A DNA stretch of 64,000 nucleotides from Macrophomina tecta (lineage: Eukaryota; Ascomycota; Dothideomycetes; Botryosphaeriales; Botryosphaeriaceae), in NCBI GenBank assembly GCA_024180945.1, contig JAKSGN010000043.1:2542001-2606000 (forward strand), given 5' to 3'. Position 1 is the stretch's first letter, and each line of letters opens with the position of its first letter. The position numbers and the translations under genes were made by a program. Of the stretch, positions 1 through 10,563 are shown piece by piece. Below the pieces are notes generated by a model. That model saw only the letters and a program-made list of their open reading frames with translations. It did not search any database and was not told the DNA's origin.

Positions 1-1238
1 CGAAATGACAGCTTAGAATCGCCTTAAAACAACCTCTAATATGCCCACCCGCTTTTCCATATAGTCCTAATTAATAACTTGATTAGCCTTGTGATATAGA
101 GCGCGACTCCTGCAGTACGCACGTATTGCTTGCGTGTTACTCGAGCCCATGGAATTTCGGCACGTGGGAGACCGCGCCCGCACTGCGGTTGGCCGCTCCT
201 CTATTCTGCACCTCATCTCTTGCTATATTGCTAGGCAATCTCGTGATCTCCAGCAGATTCCGACAGCGAAATCACACCAATCTATGCACCTGCTCGTACT
301 GAACGCCGATGTTTCGGCTCAAAGCCTTCCTCCACGTGTGTTCGAAATCGTTCTCCTTTTTCTGTTGCCGTTCACCGAGGCATTGAACGCTCTCATGACC
401 GCCCCTCCTCCAATGTTAGCACATCCCCACCTCCTCACCATCCTGACTCGCGAAATCAAGAAGCTCCACCAAAAGTCGGCTGTACGAGTGGATAAGGGAC
501 GAGTCAACGTGGCCATCGAGAATGGAACGGCACTTTCATCACCGGATTATCATTCGTCAAGCAAGCTTTTTGAATATGCATGCTCGAGTTACGGACACCT
601 AACTATTTATTTTGCTTTTTGTTTTATTTTCAACGCGCCACATATACATATCCTCTCCGCAAGACATCCTAGCCACTTGCAAGAAGAAACGGGTCAATAT
701 AGCTCGGGAAATCTCTGAACGACAGACAGCGACCTGTGCGTCTATATATCCCTATAGAGATTCATTTCATGTCCTTCCAATGGAGGATGAGGTTGGCAAC
801 GTTCATCAAATCTTCCCATGTCTATGTTCATTCCTAAACCCCCACACCTTGTTGGCAAGGAAGCTACCCACAAAACGAAAGATGCCTGATACCAACTGCA
901 GAGAAACTGGAAAAGTAGCGAATGTTTGAGTATACTACGAAGACAGACATCAAACCACTTTTTGTACCTCCAGCCAATACACATATTTTATATGCTTGCT
1001 ACACGGCACCTTACAAGACCCGAAAGTGGCCGAAAATAGAGCGAAAGCATCGAAAACCTAGCACCTACAAACAAGAAGGCTTCATATCATTCTAACTATT
1101 TTCTCCCACCCATCCCTGCCCCTACTTTCCCTCCGCTCATCACGCACTCCATGTATCATACCAGCATAATCAACTAATAGCTCTGATGAGAGCGAAATGC
1201 TCGAGAGCAAGCGCACCTCAAAACACCAGCACCTCCTC
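1..1238. other. Intergenic, 3' flank of the epsin gene
   Basis: I see no recognisable gene here. A 194-codon open frame on the + strand (134-718) has no domain, biased composition or intron structure that would mark it as real. The right part (about 1080-1238) should hold the 3' UTR of the minus-strand epsin gene. The left edge is AT-rich. Confidence 0.4.
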
Positions 1239-3113
1239 TCAACCCAACAAATCATCCAACCCACTGCTCCCCGTTTTGCCCTGCTGCCCCTGCTGCGCGG
1301 GAGCGGGGCTGCCTGATGATGCCGGCGCGCCCCACAGACCTGAGCTCGTCTTCTGCTTAGCTAAGTCGGCCATGGTGACCTTCTGCTGTGGCTGGGTATT
1401 CTTCTTGGCGCTCATGCCTGACAAAAGGTCTGAGAAGGCGTCGCCGCCTGCCGGTTTCTTCGCCGTGCCACCGCCGATGCTGCCGGTGGGCGACAGGACG
1501 CCACCTGGGGACATGACTTTGTTGCTACCGCCCGTCATGTTGGTTGAGAGGGGAGCGGCTGGAGCGACAGGGACGGAGGTGAAGTAGTTAGGCTGGTTGG
1601 GGACGTAGCCGGTGGGTTGCTGCTGCTGCTGAAGCGGCGGCGGGGAGAACGCTGAAGTATTGGAGAGGGAGGGGGTGTGGCGCGCTGACGAGGCGCTGGG
1701 CGCGGGGGAGTTGATGGAGGAGAAGAGGTCGTTGATGTTGGAGGCCTGGGCACCGGAACGTGGCTGTGGGGCCGCGAATTGAGTCGGCGCGGCGGGGGGA
1801 GGGGTGAGGACACTGAAGCCACCGGCGGCGGGCGCGGGTGCGGCAGCAGGCGCTGCGGCCGGGGCAGGCGTGGCTGATTGGAAGTCGTCGAAGTCGTCAT
1901 CGTCGGCTGCGCCGCCTGTTTGCAGGGCGCCAAAGTCATCCGCGGCAGAGCTGTTAGCAGGGGCCTTGCCATTGGACGTCGAGGGAGCGGGTTCAGGGTC
2001 GTCGAAGGAGAAAAGGTCGACCTCGGGCTGCTTGGGCTTGGGAGGCTCTTCTTTCTTCTTGCTCGCAGATGCGCCGCTGGTCTGTCTTCTGACGCCGGCT
2101 CTTTGCGTGTCCGCCTGCCGCCTGCCCGGAGCCGCGACAGCGCCCTCGTCATACTCGTCGTACTCCTCGAATCTGTCCCCTCTGCTGCCCGAGCCGTGGT
2201 ATGAGCTGTCGCCCTCGCCACCAAAACCACCACCGTCCCCGTAAACACCTCCGCTGAAGCCTCCATAGCCGCCGCCGCCACTGTAGCCACCAGTCTCGCT
2301 GCCGAAACCGCCGTAGCGGCTGCTGCCGCTCGAGAAGCCACCTCCTAGTCCTGCACCGCCCTCGACACCGGTATACTTATTGCGGGTGGCCCGGGCTTTC
2401 TTGCGTTCGGAGCGGATGCGCTCGACGTCACTGAGCAGTTCGGCGAGCTCCTTTGCCCGATTGCGCACATTGATGCCCTGATCCTTGCCGTTCATGTCGA
2501 TGTAGTGGAATTGGCGTAGCATTTTAAGTAGGGAGAGGTGGGATCGTGCGTCGTCGATGACACGTTCGGAGCCGTTCTTGATGAGGAACTCGAGCAGTTG
2601 GAGAGCCTAGTCTCCGGTCAGGGCCATGGCGAAGCAAGTGGTATGCTATGGTTGGGAGGCGTATACCTTGTAGATTTGTCGCCACTCCTCCGCAGACTTC
2701 TCGGTGAAGCGCTTGTAGATCATGGGCATAATCTCATTGAGCAGCTGGCTGGGGTATCCTTTAGCAGGGCCGGGCGGCGCAGACGGTTACGGAGAGACTA
2801 ACTAGTTGTATGTGCCATTCGCGATCTCCTGCATGAGAGACGAAGATGCTCCCCTGGGACTCGTCAGCAACGGGGTACTCGGAAAGCTACAGACGAAATA
2901 CCAACCAAGGCTCATTGTTGGTAGCCTCGCGCACCTTCGCCTCCATCTCGGTGTAGTTCATGACGGCTGGAGCGGGCGTTAGCCATGATGCAGCGGGCTG
3001 ATGCGCGGCCGTCGGGCCAGATGTCGCATACCATTTTGGACCTTGCGCACGCCGGCCTTGATGTCGTAGAGCGTGAGGTTGCTCACTTTGTCCCTGAGGC
3101 TGTCGAGATCCAT
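1239..3113 (-). CDS. ENT3: ENTH-domain epsin, Ent3-like clathrin adaptor
   Basis: Five exons on the minus strand: 3113-3032, 2966-2906, 2853-2803, 2748-2667 and 2606-1239. They join in frame to 547 aa. The first ~150 residues form an ENTH domain: it opens MDLDSLRDKVSNL, continues through NYTEMEAKVREATNNEPWG and LLEFLIKNGSERVIDDARSH, and ends near VRNRAKELAELLSDVERIR. This fold binds phosphoinositides on endosome or trans-Golgi membranes. The rest is disordered: a Gly/Tyr/Ser-rich stretch, an acidic DDDDFDDFQ segment of the kind bound by adaptor ear domains, Pro/Ala/Gln-rich linkers, and a C-terminal GLDDLLG. The start near the ENTH alpha-0 helix and the adaptor-type tail favour the Ent3/Ent5 (epsinR) class over the endocytic Ent1/2 class; no UIM is evident. 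It is divergently transcribed from the cyclophilin gene. Intron 3 and 4 boundaries were chosen by frame and homology. Confidence 0.88.
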
Positions 3114-4122
3114 GGCGGGCGGTGGCTTGAGGGCAACGTGCGAGCTTCGCGGGAACGGTGGTGTGGTTGAAGGAGGACAATTCGCAGGTCTGTCCTTGTC
3201 CCCAGAGCGGTAGGTGATTGGCCTTGGCAGGTGATTCCAGGGTTAGAGACCAGACACCCGACGACCGCCGCACCGCTAGCCGGATTATTTCAGCGCGCCC
3301 GTTCAGCTACAGATGGAAGATAGCGCAAAACGACGTGTGATGCTCGCAATGTCCCTATCTGCACGAGCCCCCTCAGCAGTCCGTCGAGAGCATGCTGAAA
3401 GCTGGCCTCGACGGGCTCTCGCAGTGACGCCGCGCCGGCCCTTGGATGCCCGACCGCCGCTCCCGGCACCGCGCTGGATCCCTGGCCGCGTCCAGAGCCT
3501 CTTTGGTCGCTCCACGTGATTTTCGCACCAGGAGAAGCGCATAGCGGTGAGCAATGCGGGCGGCTAGAGCAGCGCGGCACCGCCTGTGGCCGCGTTGCTT
3601 GGGCCGGTTAGGCAATGCGGGACTTGGGCTGAGGCGGAGAGCACGTGATTCACGCTGGAATTGGTGCACGTCAGTGTCAGTGCTCTGCATCTCCAAACTG
3701 GAGCAGCTCAGCGCGCGCGACGCTTCTCATCCATCGCACCGTCAATTGCCCTCAATCGCCCGCCGCAAGTTCGTCTGAGCAACCTCTTTTGCTTCTACAT
3801 CTCTCCCATCCCTTCTTTTCCAGATAGGTACGTGTGCTGTCCCTCCCACCGCCCCGGCTGTGCGCGCGCCTGGGGGAGCTCCAGCCAGCTCTGAGCTCTC
3901 CGATCGTCCGCAGGCCAGCAGGCTGCCGGCTTGCGCTCTTGGTCAGCCTCGTTTCCCCACCATGACGCCTGTTGTGCATTAGGGCAGAGCTTGCGGAGCG
4001 GAGAGAGGCAGGCACAGCCCTCCCCAGGCGTTGCGCAGCAGCCCAAGGCGTCTCACTTTTTTTCTGTGCTCGGGCTGAGCACAAGCTCACGTGAAGCGCT
4101 AAACCCGAATAACCGCAGCACG
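3114..4122. promoter_or_regulatory. Divergent intergenic region, epsin (-) / cyclophilin (+)
   Basis: About 1 kb of GC-rich sequence lies between two divergent start codons, so it must hold both promoters. CACGTG palindromes (E-box type) occur near 3515, 3642 and 4088. A pyrimidine-rich stretch at about 3775-3825 precedes the cyclophilin start. No credible gene was seen; the open frames here have no recognisable content. Confidence 0.45.
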
Positions 4123-5107
4123 ATGGCCGCGTTCCTCCCGAAGCGGGGCAGCTCCGTTCCACGTATTTTCTACCCCTCCAAAGGCCCCTCCTCCCGCTTC
4201 TTCTTCAACACACCACTTCACTCCCGCTTCCAATCTACCCCCTCTTCCATTAGAAACTTCCACGCTTCATCAGCAAATATGGTTGTCAAGGTTTTCGTAC
4301 GTCACTCCTCCCCTCACTGTCGCTGCAGCCTCGCTAACCCGTCTCACAGTTCGACTGCGAGTGGGAGTACGTCGTCACCGCTCCCGCATTGACTGTCATC
4401 GCTTGCTGACCGCATCACCTCAGGGGCCCCGAGGTCCAGGTTGACGCCAAGGGCAACGTCACCTCTACCGGCGCTGTCAAGGAGCAGTCCGGCCGCATCA
4501 ACTTCGAGCTTTTCGACGATGTCGTCCCCAAGACCGCCGAGAACTTCCGCGCCCTCTGCACCGGCGAGAAGGGCTTCGGCTACAAGGGCTCCAAGTTCCA
4601 CCGTGTGATTCCCCAATTCATGCTTCAGGGTGGTGACTTCACCCGCGGCAACGTGCGTTCTCCATTCCTCCTCGATACAACAGCGACGACGATGGCGTCA
4701 TCGCTGCGTCGCTGGCTGTACCGCGCTTCTTCGTGCGTACTGACGGCTGCATAGGGCACTGGTGGCAAGTCCATCTACGGCGAGAAGTTCGCGGACGAGA
4801 ACTTCAAGCTCCAGCACTCCAAGCCCTTCCTCCTGTCGATGGCTAACGCTGGCCCCAACACGTAAGACTGCTGCCTGCACCCCAATTGAGATACGAGCTA
4901 ACCAACCGTCACAGCAACGGCTCGCAGTTCTTCGTCACCACCGTCGTCACTTCGTGGCTCGACGGCAAGCACGTCGTCTTCGGCTCTGTCCCCGACGGCG
5001 ATGTCGAGTCGTACAGGGTCGTCAAGGCCATCGAGGCTTGCGGCAGCGGCTCTGGTGCCATCAAGTACAAGAAGGCCCCCACCATCGTCAATTCTGGCCA
5101 GCAGTAA
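4123..5107 (+). CDS. Cyclophilin (peptidyl-prolyl cis-trans isomerase), mitochondrial/cytosolic
   Basis: Five exons: 4123-4296, 4350-4366, 4424-4652, 4755-4861 and 4915-5107, giving 239 aa. The isomerase domain follows VKVFFDCEWEG and contains the hallmark blocks [35 protein letters not shown] (catalytic Arg), NGSQFFVTT and [12 protein letters not shown] (the Trp that makes cyclophilins cyclosporin-sensitive). The first ~52 residues are rich in Arg, Ser, Phe and Pro and nearly acid-free, ending in RNFHASSA: a typical mitochondrial presequence. A second in-frame ATG at 4279 begins MVVKVFF, which is where cytosolic cyclophilins start and would give 187 aa. Exon 2 is only 17 nt. Neurospora crassa is known to make both forms from one gene, so I infer the same here. 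The enzyme speeds proline isomerisation during protein folding. Confidence 0.95.
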
Positions 5108-5838
5108 ACGACTCGCTTCCCTTGTGATGATGCTATGAGTTGACGAGCAGGCTGGTTTTGTCTTATTGGAAATCCTCGACTAATGAGGGACAACCGGCGG
5201 AGCTGCGGGGTAGCAGCAAAAAGTGGCGGTTAGACTAGTAGCGATCCTGCTGTCAATAACATGATCTCTACTGTCATTCGTTGTGTCTCTATGTGTCCTA
5301 CATAATTGTTACGACGTGTCTGCAGCCAGCTGTGTGAGAGGGGCCCCGACGCCTGATTGCTGGGGCCTGTGGCGTGCTGTGCTGATCTCTTCTTACCCGG
5401 TAGTGGGTGGTTGTCCGGCCACCGCCTCAACAACACTACCTCGCCCTGTCGGGAGAGTCGCAAGCCATGTTCCGCTCCACTTGGGTCGGCGCGATTCTTC
5501 CCGAAAGGCCGTATTGGTGTGGCCGCCGTCACGGGCTAATGATTCATCCAATTCCGTCATATCGCGGCCTGGAACAAGTGGGGCAGGCGTGCCGTGTTGC
5601 GCGCCCGCCATAGGGCGCGTCCATCTTCCTCGACCGAGCACGTCACGTTATGCTTTGCGCTTGGTACCGCTCTTTTTCTTTTTATGAGAGTCAGACCCAG
5701 ATATACACCAATTCCCGTGGCCGCAAGCATTGATCGCACTTCGACAGGTTCGCAATCATACCCCGCCATCCCACCTGAGCTCTCATTCCTCCCGCAAAAA
5801 GGAAAAAGAGGAGAGTAAAAGAGAGCACACAGCCAGCC
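5108..5838. other. Intergenic, cyclophilin 3' flank and PLP-enzyme promoter
   Basis: Both neighbours are on the plus strand, so this holds the cyclophilin 3' UTR and the promoter of the PLP enzyme. The last ~30 bases before the ATG are purine-rich (AAAAAGGAAAAAGAGG type). I see no gene. Long open frames on the opposite strand are shadows of the GC-rich neighbouring CDS. Confidence 0.4.
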
Positions 5839-7071
5839 ATGGCACCGCCTACCAACACGCACAATTACGACCCGGCCACGGTGGCCATTCACGGCGACGA
5901 TTGGCTCAACACCAACACCGACGTCGCGCCCGCGCTGCACGTCTCGACCACCTTCCGCTACCCGCACGACCCGGCCGCGCTCGTGCCCGAAAGCGAAATC
6001 CCCGCGGACTCGCTCGAGCACCCGACCGACGTGCCGCACATCTACAGCCGCCTCGCCGCGCCCAACACCACCCGCCTCGAGACGCTGCTCTCGCAGCTGC
6101 TGCGCGGCCATGCCCTCACCTACGCCTCCGGCCTCGCCGCCTTCCACGCCCTGCTCGTCTACCTGCGGCCCAGCGTCGTCGCAATCGGGAAAGACGAGCT
6201 GGGCGGATACCACGGCTGCCACGGCGTGCTGGCGCTGCACACCAAGATGTATGGCTTGAAGTGCGTCGACCTGTTCGACGAGCGCGCGTGGGATGAGGCC
6301 GGCCTGGGCAAGGGCGACGTCGTGCACGTCGAGACGCCGCTGAATCCGACGGGCGTGGCGTACGACATCGCGGCGCTGGCGGAGAAGGCGCATAAGAGGG
6401 GTGCGTGGTTGAGCGTGGACTCGACGTTTGCGCCGCCGGGGCTGCAGGAGCCGTTTGGTTTGGGTGCGGATGTGGTGATGCATAGCGGGACGAAGTACAT
6501 TGGAGGCCACAGTGATTTGCTGTGCGGCGTGTTGGCGGTGCCCGAGAGCAGGGCGGATTGGCATTGGGGGCTGTGGAGGGAGAGGGTGTTTCTTGGGTCG
6601 GCGATGGGGAGTTTGGAGGGGTGGTTGGGCGTGCGGAGTTTGCGGACGCTGGAGTTGAGGGTTAGGGCGCAGAGTCGGAATGCGGAGAGGCTTGTGGAGT
6701 GGTTGGATGAGGGGTTGAGGAATGCGGGATCGGACGTGGAGCGCACGGTAGAGAAGGTCGTGCATGCGAGTTTGCAGAAGGAAGACCTCGAGCAAGGGTG
6801 GTTGAAGAGGCAGATGCCGAATGGGTTTGGTCCCGTGTTTGCGCTGTGGATGCGGGACGAGAGTGATGCGAAGAGGCTGCCGAGTAAGCTGAAGCTATTC
6901 CATCACGCTACTAGTTTGGGTGGTGTGGAGAGCTTGGTCGAGTGGCGCCGTTTGAGTGATAGGGGCGTCTCCCCTAAGCTGCTGCGGTTCTCTATCGGCG
7001 CGGAGAGCTGGGAAGATTTGAGGGATGATCTGGCTGCTGGGCTAAAAGCGTTGGCGGAAGAGAAGAAGTGA
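5839..7071 (+). CDS. Cys/Met-metabolism PLP-dependent enzyme (cystathionine gamma-synthase / beta-lyase-like)
   Basis: A single-exon gene of 410 aa in a good start context (AGCCATGGC). It shows the fold-type I trans-sulfuration signature: YSRLAAPNTTRLE (residues 69-81, substrate-phosphate contact), YASGLAAFHALL near 95, GGYHGCHGV near 122, DSTFAPP (194-200; the family norm is D-N-T-F-A-T-P), and HSGTKYIGGHSD, in which Lys219 is the expected PLP Schiff-base lysine. Length matches the family (380-420 aa). Members interconvert cysteine, cystathionine and homocysteine precursors. The exact reaction cannot be read from sequence: the relaxed YSRLAAPNT motif and DSTFAPP point to one of the divergent fungal paralogues rather than the main cystathionine gamma-lyase. 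No targeting signal is evident, so it is probably cytosolic. Confidence 0.88.
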   Translation: MAPPTNTHNYDPATVAIHGDDWLNTNTDVAPALHVSTTFRYPHDPAALVPESEIPADSLEHPTDVPHIYSRLAAPNTTRLETLLSQLLRGHALTYASGLAAFHALLVYLRPSVVAIGKDELGGYHGCHGVLALHTKMYGLKCVDLFDERAWDEAGLGKGDVVHVETPLNPTGVAYDIAALAEKAHKRGAWLSVDSTFAPPGLQEPFGLGADVVMHSGTKYIGGHSDLLCGVLAVPESRADWHWGLWRERVFLGSAMGSLEGWLGVRSLRTLELRVRAQSRNAERLVEWLDEGLRNAGSDVERTVEKVVHASLQKEDLEQGWLKRQMPNGFGPVFALWMRDESDAKRLPSKLKLFHHATSLGGVESLVEWRRLSDRGVSPKLLRFSIGAESWEDLRDDLAAGLKALAEEKK

Positions 7072-8950
7072 AGCAGATCTGGGGTGGACTTCCCTTCATG
7101 ATGAGAAGATTTGTCGTCATGTGGCCTTGGTGTTGGCATATGAAAGGTTTTCTTTTGAAAGCGAGCTTGGGAGAGTATATCCAAAAAGAGCAAAGAAGAG
7201 TCTATATCATATACAGCCACGCACACTGGCTTTGCTGCTGCATTTAGTTTCAGGCTGACACAAGCATGCAATGGCGCCCGGTTCGGAGTGGGACTAGTAA
7301 CTGTGCAATCGTGGAAGAATCGGGTAAGAATCGGGTAAGAATCGGGTAAGAATCGTGGTGCTGATAGCTTCACCCAAGCTGATTGTTCGTTAGCCGCATT
7401 GGATCCAGCCCTAAGGTGAAGATGTCAGAGTTGCGTGGACTCTGAGAGAAGGGTAAACGAGTCATTCAAGCAGTACGCCATGACGGAGGCACTCCTCAAC
7501 TAACCTTCAAAGATGTCAGGGCACTTCTCACTTCAAGGGAAGTCTTCGGTCCGGCAGAATGTTGGTTGCAGTGTCAAGGTCTTCAGCACTCCCAGTGCCG
7601 TCTCCATACCATTGTAACTGGAGGTCTCACCCCCCGTGAAAGCTAATCAATGCTGAGGGGGAGCTTCCATTCAGTTACCCTCAAAACTTTTACCATGAGT
7701 ACCAATTTCGGGAGGCTATCATTAAACAAGATCCAGGGACTCCGCCTTTTGCGATAGATGCCTTCGGGACGAATGAACCCTCGTCGTACGATCAAATGGA
7801 CATGAGCTTGAAGCCTGGATCCAGGAGGGGAGCGTCAAGATGCCAGCAGTAAGAATCGCTGCAATTGTCATGGCCGGGCTTGTACAGGTCGACGCACGAC
7901 TTCACGCAAGAGCCTTTCTCAGCCGGACTCTATGTTAAGATTTCTGCCAGCCTCAGCTTCTTGAGGGCTCTTTAAGGCAGAGCTTTCTCAAATCTCCCTT
8001 ACAGTGCTTCTCCCTCTGGTCCAGACCAATGTTTGGCGCTTCAGCAACAAGGGCGGCAATGAAACAGCCGAAATAGAAGAGGAATAAGGTGAACTTCGTG
8101 CTTGGGGGGTGTCAGCAATGTATTGAAGTTGTACAAGTTCTCCATGGTCTTACTGAGGTTGCCATAGGTGGAGGGTTGTGAAGGGCAGTGGACACCCTAG
8201 AACTGTGTGTGAGCAGTGTTATGATGAACAATGGGTCATACTGAGAATAATACGATATTCACGAGCTTATAGCACAGAATGAAGAAATGACTTTGGACTA
8301 CATGCGCTAGGGTCCTAAGTGTGCAGCACGTGTTCATGGGTGTGATGCTGGTGATGGCATGGGTATTCGGATATGCAACCGCACAGTTGAACGTAGTATT
8401 ATTCTACTTGAGATACAACGCTGGAAGCACGACTAGCTTGTATCAATGTGACGGACAGGTTGATGCGCAATTGTACGATGCTGTTGGCTTCGTCCACTGA
8501 ATCCACAAACTGCACAGTTTCCTTGAGCAACGACACGTTCGTGGATTTGTGGTCGGGTGGGATGTTGCAGGTTTTTTTTTGTTTTTTTCTTTTTTAGCCC
8601 TGGGAATACCTGATACGCCTCTCGTCTATCGAAAGCCACTCTTTCCGGCGGTACAGTTGGTCATGGCATCCGGCAACAGGATGATTCAGAGAGGCACGTT
8701 GCTCAATCTCCACAAGGATACCCCCTTTCGTAGCTACCGAGTGCGTCCTGCAGCTGGGCGTGCGAAGTTTTCGCACATCAGTGTCTCGTTCTAGCTACAG
8801 CGAAGAAACGATCAACACCTGGATCGGCAATTCGTCCTTCGACCTTCGTTCTTCCTGAGGTCCGAAGCGCGGTATCCAGAGTGGTCAGAACTTTTCGATA
8901 GACTAGGAATCGTGGGATGCAATGCAGGCGTATATGAGGAGAACTTTCAA
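7072..8950. other. Gene-poor degenerate stretch
   Basis: I see no intact gene. Base composition drops towards 50% GC, open frames are short and none has a recognisable domain. A polypyrimidine run lies near 8571-8596. Because a relic of a membrane-protein C terminus follows immediately (9028-9294), part of this stretch may be the decayed upstream portion of that gene. I could not find a convincing conserved block to prove it. Confidence 0.35.
7316..7356. repeat. 11-bp minisatellite, about 3.7 copies
   Basis: The unit agaatcgggta is repeated head to tail with almost no divergence, about 245 bp after the PLP-enzyme stop codon. It marks the start of the gene-poor stretch. Confidence 0.95.
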
Positions 8951-9027
8951 CGGCTTAGTTGTGGGATTGTCAGAGATGTTCGCTTCACTGGGAATGAAGA
9001 CACCATACAGCCATATATTACGGGAAC

Positions 9028-9294
9028 TTCACCGATTGCAATGATCTGAAGGACAACCTGGCTTGTGCCGCGGATAACACAGCCCGCGCAATTTCGATGA
9101 CATTCCGAGATGCGCCATCCGACGCAAACGACCTCGAGGATGCGAACATGACAACTGGGATGACGATGGTAGTAGCAACCTTTGTGCGGGTGGATTGGTA
9201 CTGGCTGACTCTCCCCATCGTCATCTGGCTGCTGAGCATCATTATATGGGTCGGTACAACGTTGAAGACACGGAAGACTGAAGCCGAGACGTGA
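9028..9294 (+). pseudogene. Relic of a DUF3176-type fungal membrane protein (C-terminal end)
   Basis: An open frame running to the TGA at 9292 reads NFTDCNDLKDNLACAADN, then ARAISMTFRD, and ends with VRVDWYWLTLPIVIWLLSII followed by a basic KTRKTE tail. Large fungal DUF3176 proteins end in this pattern: a Cys-containing block, an A-x-A-I-S-x-T-F/Y-R block, then [VI]-x-V-x-W-x-W-L-x-x-P and one last transmembrane helix. Upstream the frame is closed by a TGA at 8995, and no start or preceding domain is visible, so the gene looks truncated or decayed. It could instead be the last exon of a gene whose earlier exons I failed to see. The family assignment is from memory of the motif pattern. Confidence 0.4.
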
Positions 9295-10563
9295 CGAAAC
9301 AATCTACTACCGCTCCTTTTCCTTTCCCGGGATAGATTCGGATCACAAGCCGTAGACTTGGTCACATCTGGGGAGGTGGCATATGTCGGACGAGCGCGGG
9401 GCATTCTTGCAATTCTGCAGATTGAGAGTGTATATTGTTTGATGGAGATGAATATTATTTAACCTTCTAGCCCTCTCTGATTCCCATCACCCCGATTACT
9501 GCAGTTCCACGCCCTAATTAACTTTATTTTAAGTGCTTGCCTGGATGTCGATGGCACCATATACGCTGTATTTTCTTCCTAGCTCAGGCTCGGTCTATGG
9601 AGTTCTGTCATTTTTGCTGGAGAGTGAACTCGGAGACGCTGCTGCATCAACGCACAACGAAGGAATGACCATTAAGACCTTGGCTCAAGAGATTTACCAG
9701 TCTTTTAATTCTCTTGAGACAGCATTTAGTTGATTCTGTCTTCAATTACCAAAAGCTGGGAAGAAGAGACAACTATCCTTCCTCTCGATATAGCAGGTAA
9801 ATAACGAAGGCATTTAGAAGAGAATAAGGGGTATGGACATGCCGCAGTCACCTTCGAGGTTGTGGCAGAGTAACAGCATTAAACAGTCCGAAAGAGATCC
9901 TCGGACTCTTAAGGGCCATAATTGCACCGCATAACCAAATTGTCCCACAAGCGTAATGATAGCAAACATATTTAATTAGAAATTTCTTGCGGAGGCTCCA
10001 GCGCAGGAATGCGCAAGAGAACAACTATCGAAAAAAGGAACCAACCGTTGTAAGACTTACATTTGGGGAAGGAAAAAAGGATGATGTGTTTGGGAAAAAA
10101 AGAAGGGTGGTCTTTTTCTTCGCCAAGAACGCCGCCAGTGAGCGCCGCAAAATCCGTTGCTTGACCTCAGCTGATCATCAGCCTCTGGCCGAAAGGGACA
10201 GACCAGAAATTGAGACTGACCGACGTAGCCATAGTGTAACGGTTGAATTGAATGCCACCTCTGCTCGCTGTGTTCTGTCGCTGTCTTCGTGCAAATGATC
10301 CTCGGCCGTGGTTAGAACAGCATGTCGGAATAAACGCAGTACCAGCAAACTTAGCTGTTCTCAGCTGATCTCGCCCACTTCATGCCGTCGGTCGCCGCCG
10401 CCGATGTATTTAAAAGAGGAATGTCGAAAGATGCAGCGACAATATTGTCGTGGAATGAAGGCGTCGAATGCTGTGACTTTCAGGTCGTAACCTTCGGCCG
10501 TAGCTAGGGACTTGTTCGCCGGGACTTGAGCTTCTTTTGAGGTTGACCGCAATGCAGGAGTAC
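9295..10563. other. Intergenic, no gene recognised
   Basis: Low-complexity and AT-richer sequence with only short frames. The right end (about 10300-10563) should include the 3' UTR of the minus-strand zinc-finger gene. A TATTTAAAA run at about 10406-10414 has no clear partner gene. Confidence 0.35.

Noticed and set aside
134..718. 194-codon open frame on the plus strand at the left edge
   Set aside because: No domain, no codon bias and no splicing context; the minus strand is also open here. Treated as chance.
5557..6795. 412-codon open frame antisense to the PLP enzyme
   Set aside because: Arg/His/Pro-rich shadow produced by GC-rich third positions of the real gene on the plus strand.
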